A stretch of 64,000 bases of DNA from NCBI RefSeq assembly GCF_019200975.1, contig NZ_JAHTMR010000010.1, positions 124,001 to 188,000 of the forward strand, read 5' to 3'. Of this stretch, positions 18,154 through 27,413 are shown piece after piece. The stretch's first letter is position 1. Each line of letters starts with the position of its first letter. The position numbers were made by a program, and so were the translations under genes. This DNA is from Pseudomonas sp. PD9R (lineage in GTDB: Bacteria; Pseudomonadota; Gammaproteobacteria; Pseudomonadales; Pseudomonadaceae). The notes under the pieces are model-generated. The model worked only from the letters and a program-made list of their open reading frames with translations. It searched no databases and was not told the DNA's origin.

Positions 18154-19302
18154 TCAGTCAGCGCGCGGCTGGCTGTTCTTCTCGGCTAGGGTCTTGTCGT
18201 CGCTGATGGCGATGTGCGCACCGTTATCCAGTTTGATCTGGCCGGCCGTGACCACTTTTTCGCCGTTCTGCACGCCTTTTATAATCGTCACTCGCCCATC
18301 GCGGCGCTCGCCGGTTTCGATGAAGCGTCGCTCGGCAATCAGGATCGGTTGGCCTTTGTCGTCTTTTTCGAGGTTGCCGTCTTCGGCTTTTTTCTCTGCG
18401 ACGACATACACCGAGTTGCCGTAGAGCGTGTAGGTGATCGCGCTTTCCGGCACGACAATACGCGGCTGTGGGTCGGGCAGCAGGACCTGCAGGCTGGCGA
18501 ACATCCCTGGCAACAGCTTGCCATCGGGATTGGCCAGGGTTGCGCGGACCTGCATGTTGCGTGTGCTGTTTTCGAGTTTCGGGTTGATGGCGCTGATGGT
18601 GCCGGGGAAGGTCTGCGCCGGGTAGGCGGCGACAATGATTTCAATCGGCTGGCCGAGGGCAACTTTTGGCACCGACTGTTCGGGCACGAAGAAGTCGACA
18701 TAAAGACTGCTGATATCTTGCAGGGTGGCGATTTTGGTGCCGCTGGCCACGTAATCGCCGACGTCTACCTGGCGAATACCGATGGTGCCGCTGAACGGCG
18801 CCAGAATGCTTTTTTTGCCAAGCGCCGCCTTGAGTTGATTGACCGAAGCCTTGCTCTTTTTAAGGACTGCCGAAAGTCGGTCGAATTCGCCTTTGGAAAT
18901 GGCCTGGCTGCCCACCAGTTGACTGCCACGGGAGTAATCCACCTGGGCCAGCCCGAGGTCGGCCAATGCGGTTTCGAGCAAGGCACTTTCCACGGCGCTG
19001 TCGAGCCGGACGATGGGTTGACCGGCCTTGACCTTCTGCCCTGACTCGAATTGCACATCAACGACGGTGCCGTCGGTCTCCAGGCTCAGGTCCACGCCTT
19101 GCAGCGCCTTGAGTGTGCCGACCGTTGGCAACCGGTCTTGCCACGGCCGTTCGGTGGCAGTGGCCACGGCAACACTGATCGGCGGTTTCGGCGCGGAGAA
19201 GCCTTGGATCATCGTGTAGATGGAGAAGGCTTTGTAACCGGCCAGAACCAGCACGATCAACAGAACAACACCCAACATGATCAGCATGCGGCGACGCAGC
19301 AT
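18154..19302 (-). CDS. mexV: RND efflux periplasmic adaptor, MexV-like
   Basis: 382-residue membrane-fusion protein: an N-terminal membrane anchor (about 6-30), a biotinyl-lipoyl-like half motif (VDLSLETDGTVVDVQFESG), an alpha-hairpin near 110-160, the second lipoyl half ILAPFSGTIGIRQVDVGDYV and a beta-barrel domain. Start ATG 19302 has AAGGA 9 nt upstream. It is the first gene of a two-gene operon with the RND permease. No dedicated regulator gene adjoins it. Confidence 0.87.
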   Translation of the reverse strand: MLRRRMLIMLGVVLLIVLVLAGYKAFSIYTMIQGFSAPKPPISVAVATATERPWQDRLPTVGTLKALQGVDLSLETDGTVVDVQFESGQKVKAGQPIVRLDSAVESALLETALADLGLAQVDYSRGSQLVGSQAISKGEFDRLSAVLKKSKASVNQLKAALGKKSILAPFSGTIGIRQVDVGDYVASGTKIATLQDISSLYVDFFVPEQSVPKVALGQPIEIIVAAYPAQTFPGTISAINPKLENSTRNMQVRATLANPDGKLLPGMFASLQVLLPDPQPRIVVPESAITYTLYGNSVYVVAEKKAEDGNLEKDDKGQPILIAERRFIETGERRDGRVTIIKGVQNGEKVVTAGQIKLDNGAHIAISDDKTLAEKNSQPRAD

Positions 19303-19402
19303 ATTTCCAGTTCCTTGGAGAAATCAGGTGAGACAGTTGGGCACATTAACGCGAGTGGGAACGGGAATCCAACTGCCAGTTTTTACAGGCAGGTGCAAAA
19401 CC

Positions 19403-19494
19403 TGTAGGAGCCGAGCTTGCTCGCGATGGCGGTGTGTCAGTCACCCCGATGGTGCATATGCGGCCGCCATCGCGAGCAAGCTCGGCTCCTACAG
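19403..19494. repeat. REP/BIME inverted pair, GAGCTTGCTCGCGATGG family
   Basis: TGTAGGAGCCGAGCTTGCTC at one end and its inverse GAGCAAGCTCGGCTCCTACA at the other, with about 40 nt between. It sits in the 204-nt gap between mexV and the DUF1513 gene. This variant shares the TGTAGGAGC tip but has a different body from the GATCGCAGCC family. Confidence 0.82.
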
Positions 19495-19507
19495 GGGGAG
19501 GGCGAGA

Positions 19508-20605
19508 TCAAATCAAATGAAGATGGTTGTCCCAGAGGCCTGCCGGCAGTTCCAGCGGTTTTGCAACAAGATTTGTCTGGCGACAATCGTAGTAGCGGCA
19601 ACGTCCCTGGCCCGAGGTCACGACAAAACCATCGGCCACCGCGCCAACCCCTGCGCAATCGGGAAGCGGCGCGTCCAGGCGCACTTCGCCGCTGTCCAGG
19701 TCCCAGATGAAAAAGCGATTGCCTCGCGGCGCGGTCAAGGCGACCAGCCGCAGTTCGCTGTGCACTGCGACGCTGGCGGTGTAATGCCCCATCGCCTGCA
19801 ACTGATGCTCGGGCACCGGGAACGCCACGAACGGTTGGCCGGGACGCTTGATCGCCAGCAGCTCTGAGGATTCGTGAGCCGCGCCCATGAATTGCTGGCC
19901 GGCGACGATGGTGCCGTCGCTGGCAATCCCCAGATGACGCACGCTGTTCATTTGCTGAGGGAGGGTTTCCTTGCTCAGCAGCGTGCCATCGCGTTGCATC
20001 AGGACCAGGCTAGGCTCCATGGCATTGAGGTTCATCTCGACCCGACTTTCGGCTTCGGTACGAATCCCGCCGTTGGCCACCACCAGGGTTTCGCCATCGG
20101 GCATCCACGACACCTGATGCGGGCCAAGGCCGTGGGTGGAAATCTCGCCGGCGTGCACTAGCCGCTCACCCTCGAACTTGTACACACCGAGCAAACCGCG
20201 GCCCGGATCGGTGGTGTCGTTCTCGGTGGCGTACAAATAGTCGCCACTCTTGTGAATCACTGCATGACCGTAGAAGTGCCGGTTCGGCTGCGACGTCACG
20301 GTTTGCAGCAACGTGCCGTCACGCAGGTCGATCAGGTAGCTTTCGGTGCCAGGACGCCGGGCGACGAACAGCGCCATCGGCAGCGACGGGTGATTAATGA
20401 TGTCGTGGCAGCGCTGGCCGACCTGGGTGGCGAACACCCGGGTGCCATCCAGCCGATAACCGACGGCATAGTGCTTGCCATCGGTATTGTCCCGAGCCGA
20501 CAGCAGCAGCGGGCTTTTGTCCTTTTGCTTGAACAGCGTCCAGCCGCCTAGTGTCACTGCTCCCAGCAGCAAACTACCTAAAGTCAGAGCCTGACGTCGC
20601 AGCAT
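19508..20605 (-). CDS. DUF1513 domain exported protein
   Basis: About 365 residues with a twin-arginine-like N terminus (MLRRQALTLGSLLLGAVTLGG) and repeated beta-propeller-like strands (DLRDGTLLQ, FIWDLDSGEV). Start ATG 20605 has GAGGA 8 nt upstream; the in-frame ATG at 20620 overlaps the preceding stop but lacks a good ribosome site. It is the last gene of an operon with a lipoprotein imelysin and a di-heme protein, a set conserved in pseudomonads and linked to iron handling. Biochemical function unknown. Confidence 0.82.
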   Translation of the reverse strand: MLRRQALTLGSLLLGAVTLGGWTLFKQKDKSPLLLSARDNTDGKHYAVGYRLDGTRVFATQVGQRCHDIINHPSLPMALFVARRPGTESYLIDLRDGTLLQTVTSQPNRHFYGHAVIHKSGDYLYATENDTTDPGRGLLGVYKFEGERLVHAGEISTHGLGPHQVSWMPDGETLVVANGGIRTEAESRVEMNLNAMEPSLVLMQRDGTLLSKETLPQQMNSVRHLGIASDGTIVAGQQFMGAAHESSELLAIKRPGQPFVAFPVPEHQLQAMGHYTASVAVHSELRLVALTAPRGNRFFIWDLDSGEVRLDAPLPDCAGVGAVADGFVVTSGQGRCRYYDCRQTNLVAKPLELPAGLWDNHLHLI

Positions 20606-20619
20606 GGCACTCGTCCTCA

Positions 20620-21684
20620 TCAGTCACCGTCGTTGGCATTGAAGCCCAGTTGGATGCCCAGCGCCTTGGCCAGCTCGCCTTCGTGCAGGCGGTGGACGAC
20701 GTTGAGGCTGTCGTAGAGATCGTTGAGTTGCTGGCGGCCGGCATCGTCACCGAGCATTTCGGTCAACGAGCGCTGGTTGCTGGCAAACAGTTTCAGCGAG
20801 GCGGCATAGGCTGCGTCGATCTTGTCGGCCAACGGTTTCTGCTCGCTTGGCAACAGGCTGCGCAGGCCTTTGTTGTCGACACCTTCCCACACTGTTTTGG
20901 CGGCGGCGAGGCTGGCTTCGAGGCCAGTCAAGGACGACTGGCTGCGCCATGCATCGGCCTGGAACGGTTGTGGAACGCCTTTGCTCTGACGGCCCATTGG
21001 CGTGCCGAGCTTTTTCTTCAGGGTATCGATGGCGGTGACTTGCACGCGGAGTAAATCGGCAATGGCTTCGTGGGAATCGGCGTAGCGCTGGTTCGGGAAT
21101 TTGCTCATCTGCGCGAGCATGCCGTCGGTGTTGTTCCAGCTTTTCAGAATCTCTTCGGCCAGTTGCTTCTGACGCTCGCCAATGGCAATCAGCAGCGGGC
21201 AGTACTTGGCTTTCTGTTCCGCATTGGCCACATCAGGCTTGCTGTCGAACAGGATGTATTCATAGGCCGACAGGCCCTGCACCACGACGCTGGACTTGGC
21301 CAGGGCGGTGGCATCGATCTGCGGCTGCGCGGTAACCAATTGCTCGACCTGACGGCCGACGAGGTTTTTCTTGTCCGGCCAGAATTGCACCTGCCACGAA
21401 CGGTTGCCCTCAGCCAACGGGCCGATCAGCAACGGTTGCAGCTCGGCCCAGGCTTTCTGCGCGTGCAGGAAGTCGGCGCGGGCGGTGTCGAGGTTTTCCT
21501 TGCCTTCGCAGTAGGCGAGGGCGCTGACGGCCAGTTGCTTGTCGGCTTCCACCCAGCGGGTGTAGGTCGGCAGAATCACCGATTTGGCGATAGCCGCCGA
21601 AGTAACGGCTTGCGGGTCCTGCGGTGAACAGGCGCCCAAGGCGAGTGCGGCAAGGCTGGTGAACAACAATTTGGGACGGAACAT
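20620..21684 (-). CDS. imelysin-family lipoprotein
   Basis: 354 residues with lipobox LGAC at about 16-19 (ALALGACSPQDP), so exported and lipid-anchored. The fold is that of the imelysin/IrpA family used in iron uptake systems. The family's GxHxxE signature is altered: the equivalent stretch reads GLSAYEYILF, with Ser at the His position, so the canonical metal/peptidase site seems lost. Start ATG 21684 has GGGAG 6 nt upstream. It lies 27 nt after the di-heme gene and ahead of the DUF1513 gene in one operon. Confidence 0.86.
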   Translation of the reverse strand: MFRPKLLFTSLAALALGACSPQDPQAVTSAAIAKSVILPTYTRWVEADKQLAVSALAYCEGKENLDTARADFLHAQKAWAELQPLLIGPLAEGNRSWQVQFWPDKKNLVGRQVEQLVTAQPQIDATALAKSSVVVQGLSAYEYILFDSKPDVANAEQKAKYCPLLIAIGERQKQLAEEILKSWNNTDGMLAQMSKFPNQRYADSHEAIADLLRVQVTAIDTLKKKLGTPMGRQSKGVPQPFQADAWRSQSSLTGLEASLAAAKTVWEGVDNKGLRSLLPSEQKPLADKIDAAYAASLKLFASNQRSLTEMLGDDAGRQQLNDLYDSLNVVHRLHEGELAKALGIQLGFNANDGD

Positions 21685-21711
21685 GTCGGGCTCCCGCAGG
21701 TGGAATGCGTA

Positions 21712-23139
21712 TTAAAGGGAATTCAAAAACGCCAGCAACGCAGCGCGCTGCTCGGCATTGAAAGACAAAACCTGTTGCTGCGCCGCTTTCGCTTCGCCGC
21801 CATGCCAGAGCACGGCTTCGAGCAGGTTGCGGGCGCGGCCGTCGTGCAAGAACTGGGTGTGGCCACTGACCGCTTGTGTCAGGCCAATGCCCCACAACGG
21901 CGGGGTGCGCCAGTCGCGGCCACTGGCCTGGAATTCAGTGCGGTTGTCGGCCAGACCGTCGCCCATGTCGTGCAGCAGCAGATCGCTGTAAGGGCGAATC
22001 GCTTGATTGGCCAATTCAGGTTCGGCGGCGTTGGCGGTGGTGGTGTATTTCGGTGTGTGACAAGACTGGCAGCCCGCCTGGTAAAACAGGTTCTTGCCGG
22101 CCAGCACCTCAGGCGCGCTGACATCGCGACGGGCCGGTACGGCAAGGTTACGGGTGTAGAACAGCACCAGACGCAGGATGTTATCGCTGACTTCCGGCTC
22201 GCCATTGGGGCCGGTGCCACTCGGTGCCTGTTTACAGGCGGTTTGCGCTTCGGTGCAGTCATCAAAGGGTCTCAGGCTGGTCGTGAGGCCCATGTCACCG
22301 GAGAACGCGTGAACATTTTGTTGATTGAGGTTTGGTTGCCCGGCTTTCCAGCCAAATCGCCCTAGGACGGTTTTTTGCAGGGCGTCATCCCAGACCCGGT
22401 TCGGGCGTCCGGCGATGCCATTGTTGTCTTTCGCCTGCGCCTCGGCATTCGCCAGGATGGCTTCTTCAGGGATGGCTTCCAGCAAACCCAGGCCAATCAT
22501 GGGCGGCGCAACGCGTGCCGAGAAGCGGGTGTCTGGGTGCATCGGTCCGTAGGCCAATTGGGTGATGTTCAAGCTCGGCTTACGCAACTCGACTTCGCTG
22601 CCGTCCTTGAAGCGAACCGGCACGGGCGTGTAATCGACCCGCACCTTGCCTTCCGGGGCGACGCCGGGCACGGCCATGTCCTGGAATTGTCCGCCATAGA
22701 CCGGTTCCGGCACGACACCTTGTTGCTCGATGACTTTGGCGTAGGTCGGGGTGTCGGGGATCGACAAGCGCACCAGCATCGACACGGCATTCGGCGCATC
22801 GGGCGCAGGCGGGTGACCGCGGCCGTCCTTGATGTGACAACCCTGGCAAGCATTGGTGTTGAACATCGGGCCGAGGCCGTCACGGGCGGTGGTGGTCGAC
22901 GGGGCGATCACCCAGGGGCTGCGGAAGAAACTGTTGCCAACGCTGAAGTCCACACGTCGCGATGGTGGCAGGTTGGCCGAGGGCAAGGAAAACGAATTTT
23001 GATCGGTCTTGCGTACGGTCGTGCTGCCACCGGAGCGGGCTTCACCGGGTTCGGCTTTGGTAAAACGCGGGGCGTCATCGCAGGCACTTAGGCCCAGGGC
23101 CAGAAACAGTGCGGACAAGCGAAGAAGCAGCGGCGGCAT
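21712..23139 (-). CDS. di-heme oxidoreductase (DUF1111) lipoprotein
   Basis: About 475 residues. A lipoprotein signal ends in LGLSAC. Two c-type heme motifs are visible, CQGCH near residue 98 and CQSCH near 360, as in the DHOR/thiol-oxidoreductase family related to MauG-type peroxidases. Start ATG 23139 has AGGA 6 nt upstream. It heads the operon with the imelysin lipoprotein and DUF1513 genes. An electron-transfer role in periplasmic iron acquisition is inferred from that company. Confidence 0.88.
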   Translation of the reverse strand: MPPLLLRLSALFLALGLSACDDAPRFTKAEPGEARSGGSTTVRKTDQNSFSLPSANLPPSRRVDFSVGNSFFRSPWVIAPSTTTARDGLGPMFNTNACQGCHIKDGRGHPPAPDAPNAVSMLVRLSIPDTPTYAKVIEQQGVVPEPVYGGQFQDMAVPGVAPEGKVRVDYTPVPVRFKDGSEVELRKPSLNITQLAYGPMHPDTRFSARVAPPMIGLGLLEAIPEEAILANAEAQAKDNNGIAGRPNRVWDDALQKTVLGRFGWKAGQPNLNQQNVHAFSGDMGLTTSLRPFDDCTEAQTACKQAPSGTGPNGEPEVSDNILRLVLFYTRNLAVPARRDVSAPEVLAGKNLFYQAGCQSCHTPKYTTTANAAEPELANQAIRPYSDLLLHDMGDGLADNRTEFQASGRDWRTPPLWGIGLTQAVSGHTQFLHDGRARNLLEAVLWHGGEAKAAQQQVLSFNAEQRAALLAFLNSL

Positions 23140-23229
23140 CAGACATCCTGCAAGACGAGCAAAACAAGGGCGCAAAGTCTAACAGGGGATGGGAATTTGA
23201 ATAAGAGGAATTATCGTTTGCTTTGAACC

Positions 23230-23318
23230 GTAGGAGCTGCCGCAGGCTGCGATCTTTTGATCCTGCTTTTAAAAAAAAATCAAAAGATCGCAGCCTCGTT
23301 GCACTCGCCAGCTCCTAC
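23230..23318. repeat. REP/BIME inverted pair with A-tract loop
   Basis: TGCCGCAGGCTGCGATCTTTTGA and an inverse arm with the CGTTGCACTCG variant, separated by an A-rich loop (nine A residues). It lies between the imelysin terminator and the di-heme gene. Confidence 0.83.
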
Positions 23319-23342
23319 GGATTTAGCCGCGCACCGGGCATG

Positions 23343-23366
23343 AAAAAGGCGACCCGGAGGTCGCCT
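23343..23366 (-). terminator. IrpA-type imelysin terminator
   Basis: On the minus strand AGGCGACC-tccg-GGTCGCCT followed by TTTTC, 25 nt after the stop at 23391. It separates the upstream imelysin gene from the di-heme operon. Confidence 0.85.
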
Positions 23367-23390
23367 CTTTATTCACTCAGCCCGCGTTGA

Positions 23391-24746
23391 TCAGAATTCG
23401 TGATCAGCGTTGTCCGGGTTCAGGTCAGCGATACCCAGTTTGCCAGCGGCGGCTTCGATCGAACCGGTCTGCTTGACCAGGGATGCGATGGCGTCACGGA
23501 CGATTTGGTTGCCAGCAGTGTTGCCGGCAGCGATCAACTGGTCGTAGTGCTCACCCTTGTTGGCGTGATCGACCATGAGCTGGATCTTGGCTTCGGTCGC
23601 GGCCAGGTCGGCTTTGAGCGCGGTGTCGGCGGCCGGATCGGCTTTGGCCACCAGCGACGACAGGCTGGCGCCGGTCATTTTGGTGCCATCGACGCGGGTG
23701 TATTCGCCCAGGTACACGTTACGAACACCTTTGGCATCGTAGAAGTGCGAGTTATGGGTGTTGTCGCTGAAGCAGTCTTGCTCGTCTTCAGGGGAGTTGG
23801 CTTCCAGGGAAACCTTCATACGCTCGCCCGCCAGTTCGCCCAGGGACAGGCTACCCATGCCGAACAGCATTTTGCGCAGGCCGCTTTCAGCCGGTTCCGC
23901 TTCCAGGGTGGCGCGGTAGTTGTCGGCCACGTTCGGCTTCCAGTTACCGACCATTTCTTCCAGGTCGCTGACCAGCAGTTGGGTCACGGACTTCAGGTAA
24001 GCGCGACGACGATCGTTGTGACCGCCGGTGGCACCAGCGCCTTCCAGGTAGTCGGAAGCCGGACGGTTACCAGCACCAGGGCCGGTGCCGTTCAGGTCCT
24101 GGCCCCACAGCAGGAATTCAATGGCGTGGTAGCCAGTCGCGACGTTCGCCTCGGAACCGCCCAGCTCGTTCAGGCTGGCGAGTTTTTCCGGGGTGATGTC
24201 TTTCACGTCAACCTTGTCTTCGCCGATCTGAACTTCGGTGTTGGCGATGATGTTGGCGGTGGCGCCTGGGTTACCCAGTGCGTGCTCGTAGGATTTGTCG
24301 ACGTAATCGATCAGGCCTTCGTCCAGTGGCCAGGAGTTAACCTGACCTTCCCAGTCGTCGATGATCGTGTTGCCGAAGCGGAAGACTTCGCTCTGCAGGT
24401 AAGGAACGCGGGCAGCGACCCAGGCAGCCTTGGCGGCTTTCAGGGTGTCGGCGTTCGGTTTGGCGAGGAAAGCGTCGACGGCGGTTTGCAGGGTTTTCGC
24501 GGTGGATTCGGCATCGCTGTAAACAGCGAAAACCATGTCGGCGTAATGTGCGACAACGGCTTTGGCGGCGGCTTCATCGACTTTACCGGCAGCGGCAGGT
24601 GCAGCGGCTGGGGTGGCCGGGGCAGCAGCGGTGCTGGCAGCTGGCGCAGGAGCGGCAGCTTTTTCTTTGTCTTTGCCTTCACCGCAACCGGCGAGGGAAA
24701 TTGCGATGGCCAACAGACTGGCGGTAGCCAGAGGCATACGAATCAT
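23391..24746 (-). CDS. iron-regulated imelysin lipoprotein (IrpA type)
   Basis: About 451 residues: lipobox LAGC (about 19-22), an Ala/Pro-rich linker, then an imelysin domain with intact GxHxxE in TGYHAIEFLLWG near 205 and two copies of the four-helix repeat. Relatives are periplasmic or outer-membrane iron-uptake proteins; the PAO1 counterpart was named icmP for insulin cleavage. Start ATG 24746 has AGGA 8 nt upstream; ATG 24755 overlaps that site. A Fur-box-like palindrome lies about 60 nt upstream, supporting iron repression. Confidence 0.9.
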   Translation of the reverse strand: MIRMPLATASLLAIAISLAGCGEGKDKEKAAAPAPAASTAAAPATPAAAPAAAGKVDEAAAKAVVAHYADMVFAVYSDAESTAKTLQTAVDAFLAKPNADTLKAAKAAWVAARVPYLQSEVFRFGNTIIDDWEGQVNSWPLDEGLIDYVDKSYEHALGNPGATANIIANTEVQIGEDKVDVKDITPEKLASLNELGGSEANVATGYHAIEFLLWGQDLNGTGPGAGNRPASDYLEGAGATGGHNDRRRAYLKSVTQLLVSDLEEMVGNWKPNVADNYRATLEAEPAESGLRKMLFGMGSLSLGELAGERMKVSLEANSPEDEQDCFSDNTHNSHFYDAKGVRNVYLGEYTRVDGTKMTGASLSSLVAKADPAADTALKADLAATEAKIQLMVDHANKGEHYDQLIAAGNTAGNQIVRDAIASLVKQTGSIEAAAGKLGIADLNPDNADHEF

Positions 24747-24804
24747 GGCGAACATCCTGCTTCGAGAGGGGGTGGTATGGCGCGTTCGGCGCGCAAAACT
24801 GCGA

Positions 24805-24829
24805 CATAATGCAAATCTTTCGCATTATG
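24805..24829 (-). promoter_or_regulatory. candidate Fur box
   Basis: CATAATGC-aaatcttt-CGCATTATG is a near-palindrome with CATAATGCAAATCTTTCGC matching about 13 of 19 positions of the Fur consensus GATAATGATAATCATTATC. It sits about 60 nt upstream of the imelysin start. Iron regulation is known for this family; binding here is inferred. Confidence 0.55.
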
Positions 24830-24883
24830 TGTAAAGGGTTGTGGTTGGAAATATTTCTTATTGGCAGATGGTTTTGTATCGAG

Positions 24884-24972
24884 GATCAAAAGATCGCAGC
24901 CTCGTTTCACTCGACAGCGCCTACAGAAGCGCGCGATTCATGTAGGGGCTGCCGAGGCTGCGATCTTTTGAT
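24884..24972. repeat. REP/BIME inverted pair
   Basis: Inverted pair with GATCAAAAGATCGCAGCC at both ends; one arm is of the CGTTTCACTCGACAG type and the other lacks three bases (GGGGCTGCCGAGGC). It ends 2 nt from the bifA stop. Confidence 0.85.
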
Positions 24973-24974
24973 CT

Positions 24975-27026
24975 TTATAAAATGGCCGCGTTGCTGCGCT
25001 GGGCCTGCTTCAGGTAAGCGCCCAATTCCCGTGCTGGCAGGGGTTTGCTGTAAAAGTAACCCTGACCTTCATGACAGCCTTCGGAAATGATGTAGGCTTC
25101 TTGTTCAGCGGTTTCTACGCCTTCGGCGATGACCTGCATGCCCAGGCTCTTGCCCAATTGGATGATGGCGCGAACGATGGTCGCATCATCGTCGTCATCG
25201 AGCAGATCCTGCACGAAGCTCTTGTCGATCTTGATCTTGTCCAGCGGCAGGCTTTTCAGATAGCTCAATGACGAATAGCCGGTGCCGAAGTCGTCGATCG
25301 CAATCAGCGCGCCGGAGCGACGCAGGCTCAGCAAGTGCTGGGCGGCGGTGCTGATGTCTTCCATCAGGCCGGTTTCGGTGACTTCCAGTTCCAGGCTGCG
25401 CGGTGGCAGGCGATACATCTGCAGCAGGTTGTTGACCACCCTTGGCAGCTCGGCGTGGTGCAGTTGCACGGTAGACAGGTTCACTGCCATTCGCAGATCG
25501 CTGAAACCCTGGTCATGCCAGTCGCGCAGTTGCTTGCAGGCCTGATCCAGTACCCATTCGCCGATGGCAATGATGGTGCCGTTTTGCTCGGCCAGCGGGA
25601 TGAACAAGTCCGGTGGAACCAGCCCGTGCTCGGGGTGTTGCCAGCGAATCAATGCCTCGACGCCCACTACGCGGTTATCGCGGTAGCTGATTTGTGGCTG
25701 GTAGACGAGGTAGAACTGCTCGCGGACCAGGGCATCGCGCAGGTCTTTTTCCAGCTCGCGACGGCGACGCATCTCGGTGTCGACGCTGGCGATATAAAAC
25801 TGATAACGGTTGCGCGAGCGAGTCTTGGCCAGCGTCATCGTCTGCTCGGCTTTTTGCAGCAGCTTCTCGGTGCTGTCGCCGTCTTCTGGGAACAAGGTGA
25901 TGCCGATGGTGGCGCGCAGGCGGATCTCCTGATGATCGAGGGCAAACGCCGCTTCCAGATCATCGAGAATGCTTTGCGCCAGTTCGGCGGCTTCGTAGGG
26001 TTGTTCGATATCTGCCTGGACCAGGGCGAATTGGTCGCCCCCGAGACGGGCGAGGGCGCCGAGGCGTCCGCTGTGCCCTCGCAGACGATCGGCCAGGGCC
26101 AGCAGCAACTGGTCGCCGGTCTGATAGCTGAACTGTTCGTTGATGCCCTTGAAGTCATCGAGGCCGACGCACAGCACGGCGACGCGACGTTGCAATTTGC
26201 CGGCGTCGACGAGGATCTTGTCCAGTTGATGCTGCAACTGCTGGCGATTCGGCAGGCCCGTGAGGAAATCGTACTGAGCCATGCGCAGCAGGCTGTTTTC
26301 TGCCTCGTGGCGCAGATGGGTGTTGCGCTCGATGGACTCCAGCAACTGGTTGGCAGTGTTGATCCAGATCCCCAGTTCGTTTTTCTCGTGACCCTTTAAC
26401 TGCGGAATCTTGTGTTCGCTGGGGCGGTCCGGATTGATTTCGGTCAGGTGCTCGATAATCCGCGACAGGGGTTTGGTCAGCAGCCAGTGATAGACCAGGT
26501 ACAGCACCAGTCCCATTGCCAGGGCGCGCAACACGCCGGAAATGAAAATGATCACCGAACTGACAATAAAGCCTTGCCCGTAGGTGGCGGTGTCGAGGGT
26601 GATGCTCAGGTCACCGTAATACTCGCTATAAGGGCCGCGACCCACCAATTGGGTGGTGAAAGTGCGTTCCTTGCCGAGGATCAGGTCGGTCAGCCAGCGA
26701 CTATTGGAGTGCTGCAACTCGCGTGATTTTTGCGCGAGCATGGCTTCGTTGGGGTGGCCGATCGAGGCCTGGCGCACGGCGTCGTCCTGAAACAGGCCCT
26801 CGATAACCTGCATGCCCATTTCCCGATCCAGGCTGTAGACGGCCTGGGTCGAGGGGTCGCGAAACATGTCGAGGATGCGTTCGGCATCATTGGCGACGGC
26901 CTGGCGTGTTTTATAGGCATCGAAAACGATCTGCGCGCAGCTCAAGACCACGCCGACGATCAATGCCGACAGGAGCACGACCCGGAGCAACTTCACCGAC
27001 AAGCTGTTCTTGAGTTCCAGCTTCAA
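24975..27026 (-). CDS. bifA: cyclic-di-GMP phosphodiesterase BifA
   Basis: 683-residue inner-membrane protein: TM at about 12-34, a periplasmic region, TM at about 150-178, HAMP-like linker, a degenerate GGDEF domain whose active site reads GGDQF (about 330), and an intact EAL domain with EALIRW (about 457) and DDFGTGYSSLSYL. The GGDQF variant is the hallmark of BifA, which degrades c-di-GMP and controls biofilm and swarming. Start is TTG 27026 with AAGGA 8 nt upstream; no ATG is available nearby. It matches recalled PAO1 PA4367 in place. Confidence 0.92.
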   Translation of the reverse strand: MKLELKNSLSVKLLRVVLLSALIVGVVLSCAQIVFDAYKTRQAVANDAERILDMFRDPSTQAVYSLDREMGMQVIEGLFQDDAVRQASIGHPNEAMLAQKSRELQHSNSRWLTDLILGKERTFTTQLVGRGPYSEYYGDLSITLDTATYGQGFIVSSVIIFISGVLRALAMGLVLYLVYHWLLTKPLSRIIEHLTEINPDRPSEHKIPQLKGHEKNELGIWINTANQLLESIERNTHLRHEAENSLLRMAQYDFLTGLPNRQQLQHQLDKILVDAGKLQRRVAVLCVGLDDFKGINEQFSYQTGDQLLLALADRLRGHSGRLGALARLGGDQFALVQADIEQPYEAAELAQSILDDLEAAFALDHQEIRLRATIGITLFPEDGDSTEKLLQKAEQTMTLAKTRSRNRYQFYIASVDTEMRRRRELEKDLRDALVREQFYLVYQPQISYRDNRVVGVEALIRWQHPEHGLVPPDLFIPLAEQNGTIIAIGEWVLDQACKQLRDWHDQGFSDLRMAVNLSTVQLHHAELPRVVNNLLQMYRLPPRSLELEVTETGLMEDISTAAQHLLSLRRSGALIAIDDFGTGYSSLSYLKSLPLDKIKIDKSFVQDLLDDDDDATIVRAIIQLGKSLGMQVIAEGVETAEQEAYIISEGCHEGQGYFYSKPLPARELGAYLKQAQRSNAAIL

Positions 27027-27327
27027 AGGGTTATTCCTTGTTCCGTGCGGGTAGCATCAAGTTGCCATGAGTATTGGCAATCCCGTGACGGCAGTCAAAG
27101 GGACATTCATCACTGAGGGATTTTGCCTGCAGCTTGGCCAATATGCTGTTGTCTGAAGTAATTGCCCGATTAGCACTGTGTCGGTTGTCGAGTCCTTCAA
27201 CTTGAGGGGGATGGAGATATTTTCCTGTTTTATTGATGGTAGTCGGCTGTGGCGCAGGGGCAAGGGGCTGAAGTCTGGTTTCATCGTGGGAAATTGCTCC
27301 GTTATTTGCGGATGTTCCAGCGCACCC
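27027..27327. other. gene-poor leader upstream of bifA
   Basis: About 300 nt that look less GC-rich than the surroundings. Open frames on the minus strand exist, one ending in the bifA ribosome-binding region, but none has a credible start or ribosome site. Probably the bifA promoter region or degenerate sequence. Confidence 0.4.
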
Positions 27328-27369
27328 TGTAGGAGCTGCCGAAGGCTGCGATCTTTTGATCTTGGCGGC
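27328..27369 (+). repeat. 42-bp direct repeat (REP half), left copy
   Basis: Single REP half plus the extension CTTGGCGGC. The whole 42 bp recurs identically at 27761-27802, so a REP and its flank bracket the structured block between them. Confidence 0.85.
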
Positions 27370-27413
27370 TTTCGGGCCGGCCAAAAACTCATGGTTGGTT
27401 GAGTACATATTCA

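Noticed and set aside
23195..23220. Second Fur box upstream of the di-heme operon
   Set aside because: An AT-rich stretch with one GATAAT-like half-site matches only about half of the consensus positions.
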